Positions 1 through 10,522 of a stretch of 29,216 nucleotides of DNA are shown in pieces. Position 1 is the first letter of the stretch. The number at the start of each line of letters is the position of its first letter. The stretch comes from Irineochytrium annulatum (taxonomy: Eukaryota; Chytridiomycota; Chytridiomycetes; Chytridiales; Chytridiaceae), in the NCBI GenBank assembly GCA_027600665.1, contig JADGJL010000245.1:1-29216 (forward strand). Reading direction: 5' to 3'. Under the pieces are notes generated by a model that made no database searches, had not been told where the DNA came from, and saw nothing but the letters and a program-made list of their open reading frames with translations. Made by a program: the position numbers and the translations under genes.

Positions 1-476
1 GTTTAAGATAAGCATATGAAAATGCAATCCAATGACACTTGGCACTAGTAGCTTTTGGCTCGGTGGCATCCCAATATTTTTATGTAACCAACTAGGTTTA
101 CTCTTGATTCAAACCATCTGGGGTTTGTCGAAGGTTCAAGACTCGCCAGGGCGGCTTTGAGGCCATCGCTCGAAAGCGCATATCGCGTAACGGCCTTGCT
201 GACCCCATGCCTGACCCGCCAGTACAATTGGCTTGTTGATATCCGCCGGGGCTCGCTGCTATTCAACGTCCACCCCTTCTGCAGCCCCGACGACCCAACG
301 ACCAGCTTGTCGACGGTGGATGTCGAGACCCCGCGGGTGATAGGATCCGTCAACGCGGGTGCCAGCTCGGGTGGATGTAGTGGGAGGGGTGGAGTTGTCA
401 ACTTGCAGAGCAGACACGGTTGATTCTCCACCTTTTGGAGACCATCGCTTTATATCGAGCCGTCGTCGCTGCCACC
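1..476. other. Intergenic, left edge
   Basis: No gene is supported here. Long open frames exist on both strands, but they lack a proper ATG in good context, have low-complexity translations and match no family I recognise. The last bases, gccacc before the ATG at 477, form a perfect Kozak context for the first gene. The promoter of that gene must lie here, but I see no clear TATA box. Confidence 0.5.
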
Positions 477-2195
477 ATGACTTCCCTAAACACCATGCCC
501 ACCACCAACGACAGCCAGGACCCCGACGCAGCGGCGCTCAAGTCCTCCCTTGCCGCCTTCATGCAAGCGGACGATTTGCAGGACATCATCCTTGCGTTCG
601 AGGAGTGGAGGACAGTCTCGGCGCGCGTCGCCGCTTCAGCTCCTGGCTGTGACGGCACTGCTGGGTCGGGAACTACGGAAACGACGCCGCTTGATCGTTA
701 CAGGATGATGAGGGACGCCAACAGACCCCGGACGCACCATATGGCCGACTTCTTCCGGAAGATGGACGAGAAGCTAGGCGGGAACGCGGACGAGAGCGGT
801 AACGCGGCCGCTGAGCGCTCTTCTGACCTGCGCGTACTGGTTATCGGTGAGACATTCTGACATTCGCCGACTCTGTGCCGCTATATCTAAACGACATCAT
901 CGTTTGAAGGCGCCGGCCCCGCCGGCCTCCTCACCGCCATCCGCACCGCCTTCCTCCTCCCCTCCTCCGTCCTCGTCATCGAGAAACGCGACTCCTTCTC
1001 CCGGTACAACGTCATGCGCGTCCATCAGTCCGATATGGATGAGCTCAAATCCCTCGGCGCGAGGGACTTTCACCGCGCCTTGGGCGTGGGGTCTTACGAG
1101 TCCGTCCCCATTCGGCGCGTGCAGGTCATCCTATTGAAGATGTGCCTCGTGCTGGGCGTGGATGTCATGCCATGCACCGAGTTTGTGAGGTTGAATGAGT
1201 CGGACTCGAGGTCGAGATGCTGGACGGCGGCGTTGAGGTTGAATCACACGCATGAGCTCTCGGACGGGGAGAGCACCGTCGCCGTTGCGGACGAGAGCGT
1301 GCCCGAATCCATCTCACCGCCCTTCAACGCTGTCATCAACGCCGCGGGACCGACCAACGCCCTTCCCGATCCCCTGTCCTTCCCGCGAACAGAATCCCGC
1401 CAGGTCACTTGCATAGGCGTCACGGCCAACTTCGAGGCCACGCCCTCCACCGCCACCGCCGCCACCTCCTCCGCTCGCCCTTCGCGCGCCCGCCGCTCCA
1501 CCAACGGCTCCTCGTCCGATCGCCCCCCGCTGACCGAGGGCGGGTTCGTCGCGTACGCCATGCCGACTCTTTTCAAATCTCTAAAGGAGGACCGCGGGAT
1601 CGACCTCGAGAACCTCTGCAACTACGCCGGCGACAAGGGCGACGCCTACATCGTCATGACGCCCCGCAAGGCCGCCCTGCTTCGCTCCGGCGTCCTGCTC
1701 TCGGACGACGAGGACCCGCGCCGGCTCGTCCGCTCGTCGAACGTCGATCATGCGAAGCTGGTCGAGATGGCGCTGGGCGTCGCCAGGGCCGTTGGGTTGG
1801 ACGTCGGTGAGCCCGGGGAGGAGGAAGGCGCCTCGACGAGACTCAGGAGGAGGCGGAGGGAGAGGGACGGTGAGTGCATCGAGGATGTGGCCATATTCGA
1901 CTTCTCGAGCAGGGGCGTGGTGTCGGAGCCCTGCAGGGTCGTCGAGGATGTGTTTGACGGGGAGGGCACGGGGGGCGTGAAACACTTGTATGTGAGCATC
2001 GTGGGCGATGGGATGATCAACCCGTTCTGGCCTTTGGGTACGGGCTTTGCGTGTTGCGTTGCGAGCTCGGGGTGGGTAGTCGAGGCGCTGGAGGAGTTGG
2101 GGCCCGAGTGTAGGTTGTGGGCGGGGAAGGTAGAGGGGGTTGCGGCAAACCATGTTGCAAAGTTTATGCAGGGGAGGAAGTCCTTTGCGACTTGA
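477..2195 (+). CDS. MICAL-like FAD-dependent monooxygenase
   Basis: Two exons, 477-846 and 910-2195, give a 551-residue protein. The 63-nt intron splits the Rossmann motif, which reads VLVIGGAGPAGLL (residues about 120-132) after splicing. The start has a perfect Kozak context. Downstream, the segment LKSLGARDFHRALGVGS and the following IRRVQVILLKMCLVLGV match the MICAL flavin domain. So do a YVMT-like stretch (AYIVMTPRKAALLRSG), the FDFSSRG segment and the FAD-closing GDGMINPFWPLGTG motif (about 489-502). In animals MICAL enzymes use NADPH and O2 to oxidise actin methionines and depolymerise filaments. Here only the flavin domain is present: the CH, LIM and coiled-coil parts are absent. A low-complexity Ser/Thr/Arg insert (about 1440-1530) interrupts the domain. 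The MICAL relationship is clear; the actin substrate is an inference. Family length for the flavin domain alone is about 490 residues, so this is a complete domain with an N-terminal extension. Confidence 0.85.
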
Positions 2196-2268
2196 TGGGT
2201 TACATTATCTTCCCTTTTGGTACTTTCTATGTAGCTGCAGTGGTCACGTTTTCTTATATTTGCGAGGA

Positions 2269-2274
2269 AATAAA
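2269..2274 (+). terminator. Poly(A) signal AATAAA of the MICAL-like gene
   Basis: A canonical AATAAA hexamer lies 74 nt after the stop codon of the MICAL-like gene. It is on the same strand in an AT-rich stretch before the convergent TIR gene. Confidence 0.5.
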
Positions 2275-2446
2275 ACAGGAATATGGGTAATAATATATGC
2301 GCGAACACTTACGCGAGCGTAAAAAAGTCGGAGCTTCACCGTTTAAAAGGTTACAAAAACGTCAGATGGAAAAATCGTGCTAGAAGCGGGGAGTTGAAGC
2401 GAAACGAAGTGTGCCTGTTTCTTAAGCTGGGATAGCAACCAAGGTC

Positions 2447-5400
2447 TTAATTCCAAAAGCTCCGCTTTGAGCTGGCAGCGCTGGAGGGTGTGCTCGCGCT
2501 TGCAGCTTGTGTCCGAATCTGCACCGCCGTCGCGGCCGCGGCCGTCGCCGTCAAAGCCTTCTCAATCCGCGCCGACTGGGCGTCCGTCTCGGTCCTCACG
2601 ACCTCCCGCACCCTCCCGACAAGTTCTTCCAACCGGGCAGCCTCACCATCGTTCTCCTGCTTAACCCCAGTAACCGCAGTTACGGGCGTCACCACCGCTT
2701 CAGCCATAACGCCCCTCACCGCCATTGCGATTCGGTCGGCAAGGCCTTCCATAGCGCTGCGAAGCTCAGCGCGAAGCGCGTCATCCACCTCCCCGCGGAT
2801 TACCGGCCTAAGCGCCTCCGCCAGCGCCTTGACATCCACCGCCGCCCCTGCCCCGATCCCCGCTGCCGCCCCTGCCGTCCCCGTCGAGGGTTCGAATGTC
2901 AGTCGAAGCGGCACGGGCGGCGTGCCTTGCGGCCTGCCTCTCAACTGCTCATCGTGCGGCGGCAGCGGGATCATCCCCGTAGGTGAGAAGCCCATTCCGC
3001 AGTCGACGGCCTCCACGCCGTGCGCCTCCGGGTCCGAGACGGTCGCATCACCGTACTCCGGCATGCGGAGGAACCCGACGGCGCGGCTATCGTGCCCCGT
3101 GAGTTCGATCCTGAGCCCGTAAACGATTCGCCGCCTGCGATCCACGAGCGCGAAGCAGTTGCGCTCGACGCCCGTCGTCCTATCGACGGCCTCGTCCTCG
3201 AAAAGCCTCTGGGTAATATCAACGTACGTGTCGTCGCTCCCGTCGGCCTCGAGCTTCGCGACTAGGCTCCTGAAGAAGCCGACGGAGAGGATCCTGCCGC
3301 GGTTCCCGAAGTTGACCGAGATCACGTCGCCGGCCGCGGCTTTGGCGAATTGGCTCCCAGTCGACCGCGTGTATTCCTGTCTGGGCGCGGCCTTGCAGCG
3401 CAGGGTCGTCCGCTCGTGGAAGATCATGGAGTCGATGTATATCCACAGTAAATCATCGGCGCCAGGCGAACCGAAGTCGATGTGTGGAAGTGGGAACCTA
3501 TACAATATGCAATCAGGATCAGGTTAAAGAATCAAAGAACGGCGAAACAAAGAGCGTACTCAATTAAGGCCCCAAACTTTTCCCCGGACATATCCTCTAG
3601 CTCGACATCCAGCACGACCGGCGACTTTGTCACAAACGCGATCAACGAGTACCGCAGGAATGTTTGATACACCTTCTCACCCGCGTACCCGGCCGTCGAG
3701 ATCGTCGCCGTAACCCGTACTGACACCGCCCCGCCCGCCGGAACGCTGATCGGCAGCTTGGCCGGCTCCACCCTCGCCGGCGGCTGATAGATCGGCGGAG
3801 GCGCGAAAACCATCCTCCCGTTCGGCAGCCTCGTCTGCTGAGGCGGCTGCATGACTGGGTGCGGGGCCTGCGGGGGCGGGATGCCCGTCGCTTCTGCGGA
3901 AGTGACGGCGACCCACTCCTTCCCGCTGAGCCTGGGCGGGACGTCGTCCGACCCCTGGACGGCGCCCTCGTCAACGAATTCTTCATCATCGGGATCGACG
4001 CGGAGCCTCGCGAACGCAGCGCACCCGACCACGGCTCGGTCCTCGCGGGATGGGTTCATGATCATGAGCTCGGCACTGTATACGTCGCTTGATCGGTCAT
4101 ACCGCAAGACGTGCTCGACGCTCGCCGACGTGACTTTGGCACGGAGCGCGCTGCCGGGGGACGACCACGCGGGGAGCTTTTCGTCCCGCTTGCGTCCCAT
4201 CGGAGCAGAAAACCGCTTGCCCGAGTGGAAGGCCCCGGTTTTGAGCGCGTAGTCGCAGCCGGGCTTCAGGGGTAGCTCGCCGAAGGTCGGGGTCTCGTCG
4301 TATTCGACAAGCGTGGCGCGAGGGCCGTTCTCATCTCGCGGTTCAGGCCAGGCGAACCAGACGGCGCAGGAGGACGGAGGGCTCGTATCCGTCCTGCATG
4401 TCATCTGTGAGTTGAATGTTGCAAGTTAACTGAGTGTTTTGGGGGAATCACTGTTACCTTCACGCCGCAAATGTCGTTTCCGTTCGTGAGCCACTTCACC
4501 TCGGCCCACTCCCCCGAAGGGTAATGCGCCTTGAAGATGGGCTTCCCCGGATCGGCCTGTGCCACCTCGTGCTCGGAGAAAACAAAGAAAACGGTGCGTG
4601 CGCTGCTGTTGACGCTGATGTACAGCTTGTCTTTATCCGTCATGATCTTCCGAGTGATCCGCCCCGCTGTTATGATAACAGCCTCGTTCGGTGACGCGTC
4701 TGCAAAATCATAGCTTGATATCTTTGCTAGCTCCTCTGACGCGTCCGTGTAGTTCACGATAGACCAGTACCATGTGAAGAAGGTTCCGTAGCGGTAATCG
4801 TTGTGGTGTTTTGTGCGGTGCCTGTTCCTCTGGCACCCGGCGTCGTCCGAGCCGTTATTGCAGCACCTGTAAACGTAGTCGTGCATGACGGTCTCGGGCT
4901 CTGCGCGTATGTGGAAGCGGCAGGCGCCGTCCCCGTTCTCCGAGTTTCTGAAGTCCTTGTTGCACTGCACGCATGTTGCGACGGGTTCGACGCCGAGGGA
5001 GGACTGATCCTCCCAAACGGTGCGGTAGCGCACCCAGACGTCGTTGGAAAAGCGCTCGGAGATTAGCTTCAGCTTGTCGACGACGTCGAGGGGGTTGAGG
5101 AAAATGCCCTATCAAAAAAATTGGGTCAGCAATGTAAGTACGGCGATAAATTGCGATAAATTGCCTACCTGAAGCTTAAAGATCTCCTCTACAATCTCCC
5201 TCGAGTTCAGCCGCTGGGGAGCCTCGAAGACGTGCACCTCGGGGATCTTGCTGGCGAGCCAGAAGGCATCGAAGCGCTTGTAAAAGGTGCCGTTTCCGCC
5301 AGTGCTGTTTGAGCCAACAAGGATAGGTATGATGGTGATGTAGCCTTTATCCCTCATCTCGACGGCATGCTAATTAATTGCATGAGCAACACAAGGAGGC

Positions 5401-6023
5401 ACGTTGCCAAATACTGACCGCCCACTCGAGGAGAACTACCACATCGAAAATTAAATGTGTTAAGTGTTGCAAGCGCGATAAGTGAACGAGCAAGCTAAAA
5501 CACACCGTTGTCGATGGATCCCTCCTCAAGGTCCAGCATATGCTTTAGCACGCCCTCCGACACGATCGGCAGGAACAAGCAGCTTCCAGCCAGGCCTCTC
5601 AAAAACTCAGCCTTGTAGTTCTCGCCATGCGTGAGGTTTTGCTTTGCAGAATGTAAGGCTCACTTGCACAACTTTTCTAATAGAGAACATACCTTGTCGA
5701 AGAAACACCTGATCCTGATGTCCTGTTAGAGTCGAACATCAGAAATCCAACATTCCATTGAGAAGGGAGAACGAACGCGATCCGCATACCCTTTGCTCAT
5801 TCAGGACCGAGAGTGCCTGTAGCTTGTCGCAGAGCTTCTCGGCGAGCTCCGCATCGGTCTTGACGCGGTACGAACTGGATGAAGGCTGGTATTCAGCGTC
5901 GATCTGGCCAGCTGGGACTCACATGAAGATATGGAAGGACTTCTTCGGCACGTCGGCCGCGATGTCGTCAAGGACTCCGCCGGCCATGTGGCTCTCAAAG
6001 TGCTCCGGCTCGTCGGCGGGCAT
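2447..6023 (-). CDS. TIR-domain protein with Cys/His zinc-type module and C-terminal coiled coil
   Basis: Nine exons on the minus strand: 6023-5923, 5874-5790, 5722-5693 (30 nt), 5641-5506, 5435-5419 (17 nt), 5369-5169, 5108-4458, 4404-3560 and 3497-2447. All have GT-AG borders and join in frame to 1038 residues. The N-terminus is a TIR domain: FHIFISYRV (about 31-39), then DIRIRCFFDKQNLTHGENY, then LFLPIVSEGV. VLLEWAHAVE follows, where Glu121 sits at the position of the catalytic Glu of NAD+-cleaving TIRs. Residues about 236-287 carry C-x2-C, C-x2-H, CC, C and H ligands, a likely zinc-binding module. The middle (about 410-850) looks beta-rich with a Pro-rich linker and is not recognised. The tail (about 850-1038) is Ala/Glu-rich and probably coiled coil. 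There is no NB-ARC, LRR or TPR. TIR proteins act in immunity and NAD+ signalling in other kingdoms; its role in a fungus is unknown. Confidence 0.82.
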
Positions 6024-6361
6024 TGCGGGACGCGGAAGGAAGGATGTTGATCAGTGGCAGTGGCTTGAGTCATCACCGCAACATGTCGCACCAAAGCATA
6101 AATCGTATTTTTAGATACGGCATTCTTAAATTAGAAAGCACGTGCAAGATGGTAGGAAATGTTCAGTTTAGTTGAAGAGGTATTGGTGCGCCGAAATCCT
6201 AGGGCTACGAAGATAGGAAAGACATGCACTGCAAAAAGGAAACCAAAAAAAACAGCAGAAAAAGAAAAAGAAAAGGAAAAGAGGTCCCCTAAAAACAACC
6301 ACACCCAGCGCCAAAGAATACGGTTAACGGCAGAACAACGTGCTAGTTCAACATATGTGCA
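6024..6361. other. Intergenic with purine-rich tract
   Basis: This stretch lies between the start of the TIR gene and the 3' end of the dehydrogenase gene, both on the minus strand. An A/G-rich run of about 45 bases occupies roughly 6239-6286. On the minus strand this is a polypyrimidine tract upstream of the TIR gene. No gene is supported. Confidence 0.5.
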
Positions 6362-7506
6362 TCACAATCCCATTGTCCTCTCTGTCAGTATATCCAACAT
6401 CCAAATGGGTAGGATCATCCCCATTGCCACCGCCATCCAGCTTAACATCCCCACTAGGTACTTCGCCCTTGGCTTCGGGGACTCGACCGCCATCACGATC
6501 TTCTCAACCACAGTCTCGGCCCTCAAGACGAACCCGGGCAAGTTGCGGCTGACGACCATCTCGTTGCTGCCCCGGATCCGCTCGATTAGCGCCTCCCCGC
6601 CGTACGCCTCCCGCACCTCCTCGTCGCACCGACCAAACTGCTCCGTGATCTGGCGAGTCTTGTCGCTCGTCACCATGTTCGTGCGAGCGAAGATGGGCTC
6701 GATGCAGGACGCCATGACGCCGTGCGCTCGCAGCTCGACGCGCACGCTGTCCGTCAGGGAACGAATCGCGTGCTTAGAGGCGCCGTATCTAGTTAGGACT
6801 CCGCATCAGGATCTTCGTCTTGAAGAAAAATCGCCTCAAAAAAAAGAAAAGAGGCTTACGCGCTAAGGTGCGGCGTCACGGTCCTCCCGGCCAGGGATGC
6901 CACGTTCACCAGCCTCGGGCGAGACCGAGGGTGCGTCTTCGCGAACCTTCGGAGCGACGGCAGAAACGCGTGCATCATCCTCAGCGGACCAAAGTAGTTG
7001 ACCTCGAAAATGAGGCGATGGTCGGCCTGAGGCATCAGCTCAAAGGGGCCCACGCCCGCGATGCCGGCGTTGTTCACCAAGGCGCTGTTTATGATGTGAG
7101 CCCGAACTTGTGACGCGGACAGGCCGCGAGGTTGACTTACTAGATGCCCTCGGGCACGCGCGCGTCGACGGCGTCCGTAAAGGCCGCGACGGACTCATCC
7201 TTCGTCACGTCCAGGATAAGGGCCGTTAGGACGCCCTTGGAGGCGACTTTCGGGTGCAAGCCCTTGCACTGACTGATGAGACCCTGACGACCCTGCTCCG
7301 TCAAGCAGCCAGCGTAGACATTCAAGCCTTCGAAAAAGTTTCGTCAGCTAAGAACAGTCCGCCCTCGAAAACAACGAGAGTCACGGACCGTGCGAGATGA
7401 GCTCCATCGCGGTCATGTTCCCGAAACCGGTGTCGCAGCCGGTGATGACGACGGACTTGCCGCGCAGCTGGTCGAGGTCGATCGAGGAGGAGAGGAAGGC
7501 GCCCAT
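6362..7506 (-). CDS. SDR9C-type short-chain dehydrogenase (retinol / hydroxysteroid / hydroxybutyrate dehydrogenase-like)
   Basis: Four exons, 7506-7389, 7327-7141, 7084-6860 and 6788-6362, join in frame to 318 residues. The start is the first Met after upstream in-frame stops and has A at -3 and G at +4. The cofactor motif is TGCDTGFG (residues 22-29), the signature of the SDR9C group. It is followed by the typical LNVYAGCLTEQG and LILDVT, then LVNNAGIAG, the active-site Ser165 in NVASLAGR, and YGASK with Tyr178 and Lys182, 13 residues after the Ser as expected. Near the C-terminus a hydrophobic segment (LSWMAVAMGMILPIWML) should anchor the protein in a membrane, as in retinol dehydrogenases and 17beta-HSD6. 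Substrate cannot be read from sequence: retinoid/sterol alcohols or beta-hydroxybutyrate are the family alternatives. The first intron uses a weak donor (GTCCGT). Confidence 0.87.
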
Positions 7507-7825
7507 GATGGTGAAGAGGTCGTCGAGTGTTGGGAGGGAGCTTGGCGCCGAGATCGCGGTTTTCTATGGGAGGGATCACGGCCCGCGTCGGCTGAATCCG
7601 GCCCGCCTCTGTTTCAAGGACGTCCACAAGCCACCGGCAAGTTGCTCCGGCAGATTTCGTTGCAGTTCATGTCTGTCGGATAATGTGCTCCAGCTCCACA
7701 CCCTGCGAGCATCCTGTTACCAGTCAACAAGCAATACGCTCTGTTCAGCTGCTCGCTGATCTTCGGTGTTTTATCGACGTCTTTTATTAGTGCAGTAAGC
7801 CTCGTGCAGGGATAATGTAATGCAA
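7507..7825. other. Upstream region of the dehydrogenase
   Basis: Upstream of the dehydrogenase start there are in-frame stops and a possible splice acceptor (catag, about 7565), so a non-coding 5' exon is possible. No other gene is supported. Confidence 0.35.
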
Positions 7826-8197
7826 TTAGCTGTTAAATAAACTCTCCGATTGTCCCCGCACCCCACCCCCGCGATCCGGGCCATCATCGCCTGAACTCTT
7901 TCCTCGCATTTGTTGGACTTGATATTCTGAATTTGCGATTCCCTCAAAAAAATGGAAGTTGTTCTGAATCTTGCTGTTTGCCGCGCGTCGGTACTGATAC
8001 ACGTGACGGCCAGGAGCGGGAAGCTGGTTGTCCACGTGCCTCCACATGATATGCGCCTCTCGAAGCCCGGGCTGCACTGGACTCCATGAAGCGACGATGG
8101 GTGCTTGGGAAGCTTCCACCCGGTGCAGTGCAGAAATTATCCTGAGTATTTCCTTCTTGGATTCCTTGCACGAAGCGGACGTCCGACGCCGGGCCCG
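7826..8197 (-). other. Unidentified open segment, possible exon or gene relic
   Basis: One frame stays open for 124 codons between a stop at 8198-8200 and a stop at 7826. It includes KKEILRIISALHRVEASQAP and MWRHVDNQLPAPGRHVYQYR, which look more like real protein than the other frames. I do not recognise the family. No convincing start or splice partners were found, so it may be a decayed gene, a single exon of an unseen gene, or chance. Confidence 0.2.
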
Positions 8198-8543
8198 TCA
8201 ATATTAGACAACATCAAACAGCAACACGCGATCTTAAACATGCACTGCTACAAGCCTTCCGAATAGAGAACGGGTAAAATGCGAGCTTGTAGTCATAAGG
8301 GATTTTTGACGAACCTGTCCTTTCAACGCCATCTCACTACACTGAAGGGCTTATTTCGACCCCCCCAGCAGCGACGCGGCCGGACTGCGAGTTGCCCATG
8401 AGGGCTTAGGAGAATGCGGACCTCTTCCCCGGCGCCCACTGCCACTAGACCGTCGATGCTCTGTCGTCGGCATAAAAAGGAGCTCGACACGCGATGCAGC
8501 GCCACTATCAACCTCACGCGCCTCGAAGTATAGCACCTCATCA
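8198..8543. promoter_or_regulatory. Promoter region of the GH16 gene
   Basis: This is the upstream region of the glucanase gene. A TATA-like element, CATAAAAAGG, occupies 8471-8480, about 65 nt before the ATG at 8544. No coding sequence is supported. Confidence 0.4.
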
Positions 8544-10267
8544 ATGATCTCCCTGGGTCCCCTCGTCGCCATCGCGACCGCCCTGATCGCGTCGCGTTCG
8601 GCCGACGCAGCTCCGGCGCCCGGCACGCCGTCGATGTGCGGTAACACGCCCTACGACCCGGCGCAGTACACGTGCACGAACGGGATGTTGTGTCCCGCGG
8701 GGAACCTAGCCTGCGGGACGGCTGGAGCCTTCGCTTGTTACGTGCCCACCCAGGTTTGTGACCTTAGGCTTCGTTTATTTTCGCACGAGTTGTCAGCTCA
8801 CGATCTGTCCAATAGTACTGCTGCGTCAACAACGCCCTCGTGGCCGCAGGATCGGCCGCGTGCGCCACGGTCTCCACCCCGACGTCGACCTCGAAGTCGA
8901 CCACGAAGCCGACGTCGGCGCCTGCAACTTCGTCCACCGCTCCGTCGTCATCTTCTGCCACTTCGCCGACGCAATCGACTCCGACCGTCGTCCCCACGCC
9001 TGGCGCGCCGGGCGGCTCTGTCGTCGGCACGTCCACTTCGACGCAATGTGCCGCGCAGGGTGCTACCCACAAGTTCTGCAAGGCATTCGAGGATGATTTC
9101 AACTACTTGGACCTGAGTGTTTGGAGGCATGATATCACGATGAAGGGTGGGGGTAACTGGGAGTTCCAGGCGTACACGAACAACAGGTAACGCGCATCGC
9201 ACATGTTATTTTTTTTTGGCCGTAAGCCTAACTTCCGCACCAAAACAAACAGGTCCAACTCCTATGTCAAGGACGGCGTCCTCTTCCTTCACCCGACCTA
9301 CACCTCCGACCTCATTGGCGAAGCCGCCATGCTGAACGGCGCCACCGTCGATCTGAACGGCAACTCGATTGACCCGAACTCCTGCAACGACCCCGGGTCC
9401 TACGGCTGCTCGCGATCCTCGAACGGCGTCAACATCATCAATCCAATCCAGAGTGCCCTCCTCAGATCCGCCAACAGCTTCTCGTTCAGGTACGGCAAGG
9501 TTGAGGTCGTCGCGAAGCTGCCCGTGGGTGACTGGCTGGTAGGTTGCTCCCATTTTTTGTATCATTCCAACTCTTGTTCTTGTGCGTTAACGTTAAATAA
9601 CAGTGGCCCGCCATCTGGATGCTCCCCAAGAACGCCGCATACGGCCAGTGGCCCTCGTCGGGCGAAATCGACATCATGGAATCCCGCGGCAACTCGGCCT
9701 CATACGCCGCCGGAGGCAACAACCAGTTCGGGTCCACTCTGCATTGGGGCCCCTCGTTCTTCTTCAACCGATACGCACAGACCCACCAGACCTACACGCT
9801 TCCCTCCGGCAGCTTCGCGGATGACTTCCACACCTTTGGCCTGATCTGGACGTACGTCCCACCTCCCCTCCGTTTTCATCCCATCTAACGGTCTCATGTC
9901 CCCACGCTCCCCGCCATCCCCGTGAAAATATAGCCCGGACTCCATTATCACCTACATCGACGACCCGGCCAACGTGGTCCTCAACGTCCCCCTCACGGAC
10001 TTCTGGTCCGCCGGCAACTTCCCCTCGACCATGGCCGACCCATGGGCTCAGGGGTGCCCGCAGGCGCCATTCGACCAGGAATTCTACCTCATTATGAATG
10101 TCGCAGTAGGCGGCACGAACGGGTACTTCCCCAACGCGGCCTGGTCAAACCAAAGCCCGCACGCGGCCGTCGATTTCTGGAATGCCAGGGGGAGCTGGCA
10201 GCCGACGTGGCAGGGGGACAACGTCGCAATGAAGGTTGATAAGGTCACGGTCTGGAGCCTATGCTAG
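8544..10267 (+). CDS. Secreted GH16 endo-beta-1,3(4)-glucanase with N-terminal CBM52-like module
   Basis: Five exons, 8544-8753, 8816-9186, 9253-9538, 9604-9851 and 9934-10267, join in frame to 482 residues. The first ~22 residues (MISLGPLVAIATALIASRSA) form a signal peptide. A Cys-rich module follows (about 31-77): CGNTPYDPAQYTC, then LCPAG, then ACYVPTQYCC across the first splice. It matches the CBM52 / Carb_bind pattern of fungal endo-1,3-beta-glucanases. A Ser/Thr/Pro-rich linker, likely O-glycosylated, leads to the GH16 domain. That domain carries the catalytic EIDIME motif (Glu310, Asp312, Glu315), the preceding WPAIWMLP segment and a conserved C-terminal MNVAVGG strand. GH16 enzymes retain configuration and cut beta-1,3 or mixed-linked glucan. 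The protein probably acts outside the cell on wall glucan, its own or that of algae or other fungi. The substrate is inferred from family. Confidence 0.92.
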
Positions 10268-10522
10268 AACTCTCCCGACCTGTCCTTTGACCTAATACGG
10301 CTCACTTGTAGATGGCCCCTTCTCTCTCTTTCTCTCGGCTCCCCCTTTCTTTGCTTTTGTGTATGAAGTACCGTTTATTGCCTGTGTAAAACCTCTTTGT
10401 ATGATTGTCCTCCCCACGCCGTGTGTATGTTTTTTTCTCCTGTCGAGTGCTTTGATGAGTTGTATGTACTTGAAGGCCAAAGAGGATTGTAACCAAAAGA
10501 ACAACTAAATAAAAACCTCTAA
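10268..10522 (+). terminator. 3' region of GH16 gene with poly(A) signal
   Basis: A pyrimidine-rich 3' UTR follows the glucanase stop codon. A canonical AATAAA lies at 10508-10513, about 240 nt downstream of the stop. Confidence 0.45.

Noticed and set aside
45..431. Open minus-strand frame of 128 codons at the left edge
   Set aside because: It would start at a non-ATG codon, matches no family, and overlaps the promoter side of the MICAL-like gene.
1581..2308. Long minus-strand open frames opposite the MICAL-like gene
   Set aside because: They are antisense shadows of a GC-rich coding exon. The plus strand carries clear flavin-domain motifs.
5141..5166. Short direct repeat (gcgataaatt twice) in a TIR-gene intron
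   Set aside because: It is too short and AT-rich to mean anything on its own.
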